Source: Lutibacter sp. B1 (GTDB lineage: Bacteria; Bacteroidota; Bacteroidia; Flavobacteriales; Flavobacteriaceae). From it: a stretch of 64,000 bases of DNA. Below are positions 63,516-64,000 of the stretch, in pieces. The position numbers were made by a program, and so were the translations under genes. Within the stretch, counting starts at the first letter, position 1; each line of letters opens with the position of its first letter. Below the pieces are notes generated by a model. That model saw only the letters and a program-made list of their open reading frames with translations. It did not search any database and was not told where the DNA came from. The stretch lies in contig NZ_JAAZUI010000015.1 of assembly GCF_012524075.1 (NCBI RefSeq), positions 1-64,000 of the forward strand, read 5' to 3'.

Positions 63516-64000
63516 TTAATGAGTTTTTAGTTTAGACTCTGGTCCATTATAAACCATTTTACCTACCAATATCAGCATTATAAATCCTAAAACTAGATAT
63601 AAACCTATAAAACCTAATAGTGTAAACAATGTATTTCCGGCCGATACACTTTCTGAAATTCCGTCAACAGTTTTTAAAAGACCATAGACTAAATATGGTT
63701 GCCTTCCTAATTCGGAAGTATACCAACCTGCAGTATTCGCAATGTAAGGAAATGGAATTGCAAATAGCAATATCCATAAAAACCAGCGATATTTTTCAAG
63801 TTTCTTTTTCCATAAAAACCAAATGCCAAGTATCATAATTCCTATAAAAACAGTGCCAAGTCCAACCATTATGTGATATGAATAATATAAACCCGGAATA
63901 TTTGTAGGCCAAATTTCTTCAGGAAATTCATTTAATCCTTTTATTTCAGCATTCCATCTTTGGTAGGTTAAAAAACTTAACGCTTTTGGCACTTCAATTT
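63516..64000 (-). CDS. cydA: Cytochrome bd oxidase subunit I, C-terminal part (5' end outside window)
   Basis: The frame runs open to the window edge; about 161 C-terminal residues are visible. SYHIMVGLGTVFIGIMILGIW and NTAGWYTSELGRQPYLVYGL are the family's helix and the G-R-Q-P turn near the heme b595/d site. A GTG at 63992 is only an internal codon, since the frame continues upstream. The heme b558 ligands lie in the part beyond the window. Ordered cydA-cydB as in other operons. Confidence 0.94.
   Translation of the reverse strand, partial: IEVPKALSFLTYQRWNAEIKGLNEFPEEIWPTNIPGLYYSYHIMVGLGTVFIGIMILGIWFLWKKKLEKYRWFLWILLFAIPFPYIANTAGWYTSELGRQPYLVYGLLKTVDGISESVSAGNTLFTLLGFIGLYLVLGFIMLILVGKMVYNGPESKLKTH

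Noticed and set aside
63990-63992. GTG at the window edge as start of a separate gene
   Set aside because: The frame continues upstream without a stop and the protein is clearly the CydA C-terminus.

Overview
The window comes from the chromosome of a low-GC, AT-rich member of the Bacteroidota, most likely a marine-type Flavobacteriaceae. The pointers are a very large PKD-repeat surface protein, a type IX secretion plug protein (DUF5103 family), a Na+-translocating NADH:quinone reductase (Nqr) operon, paired cytochrome c oxidase subunit III genes with DUF420 and SCO neighbours, a GSCFA protein, an extracytoplasmic RND pump of the Bacteroidota layout, and promoters of the Bacteroidota type (TTG, about 18-19 bases, TAnnTTTG). 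The genus cannot be fixed from the sequence alone.

Layout. 1-4234 (minus): N-terminal 1,411 codons of a giant secreted PKD-repeat protein cut by the window edge. 4649-5744: a decayed type I restriction gene (hsdR) beside a tRNA-Leu/tRNA-Gly pair. 5923-10894: heme O synthase and a cytochrome c oxidase assembly/subunit cluster (two subunit III proteins, subunit IV, a Sco copper chaperone preceded by a cysteine-poor Sco-like protein, DUF420, and a tiny Cys-containing membrane protein). 10986-16741: TolC-like protein, TsaB, a hypothetical, an MscS channel and a DUF255 thioredoxin protein. 16826-19773: a compact three-gene restriction-modification cassette (beta-class methyltransferase, PD-(D/E)XK-like protein, D12-class adenine methyltransferase). 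19960-31569: dodecin, DUF2490, GNAT, ATP-grasp, aminotransferase, desaturase, RsmG, pyrroline-5-carboxylate dehydrogenase, NRDE, ApaG and the type IX plug protein. 31761-38248: nqrABCDEF plus a small conserved partner gene. 38316-48881: OmpA lipoprotein, ApbE flavin transferase, methyltransferase, Map, acyl-CoA hydrolase/transferase, thioredoxin lipoprotein, GpmI, ankyrin, M48 protease, rhodanese and M20 hydrolase. 49023-55205: GbsR-type regulator with a perfect inverted repeat upstream, followed by a tripartite RND efflux pump. 55289-62369: GSCFA, AlaS, M23 peptidase, MerR regulator, LemA and two TPM proteins. 62438-64000: cydB and the 3' part of cydA.

How the genes work together. Respiration dominates: Nqr feeds electrons into quinone and needs covalent FMN, which the nearby ApbE can attach; CtaB/CyoE and the Sco/DUF420 group supply heme and copper for the aa3/caa3-type oxidase; CydAB gives a high-affinity oxygen branch. 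Surface and envelope functions (PKD protein, plug protein, OmpA, M23 and M48 peptidases, RND pump) are the second theme. Mobile or defence DNA is confined to two spots: the hsdR relic at the tRNA genes and the intact restriction-modification cassette, which has a repeat-like sequence at one border. I see no rRNA, CRISPR array, insertion sequence, prophage or replication origin. The most unusual intact system is the three-gene restriction-modification cassette; I do not recognise its nuclease family.
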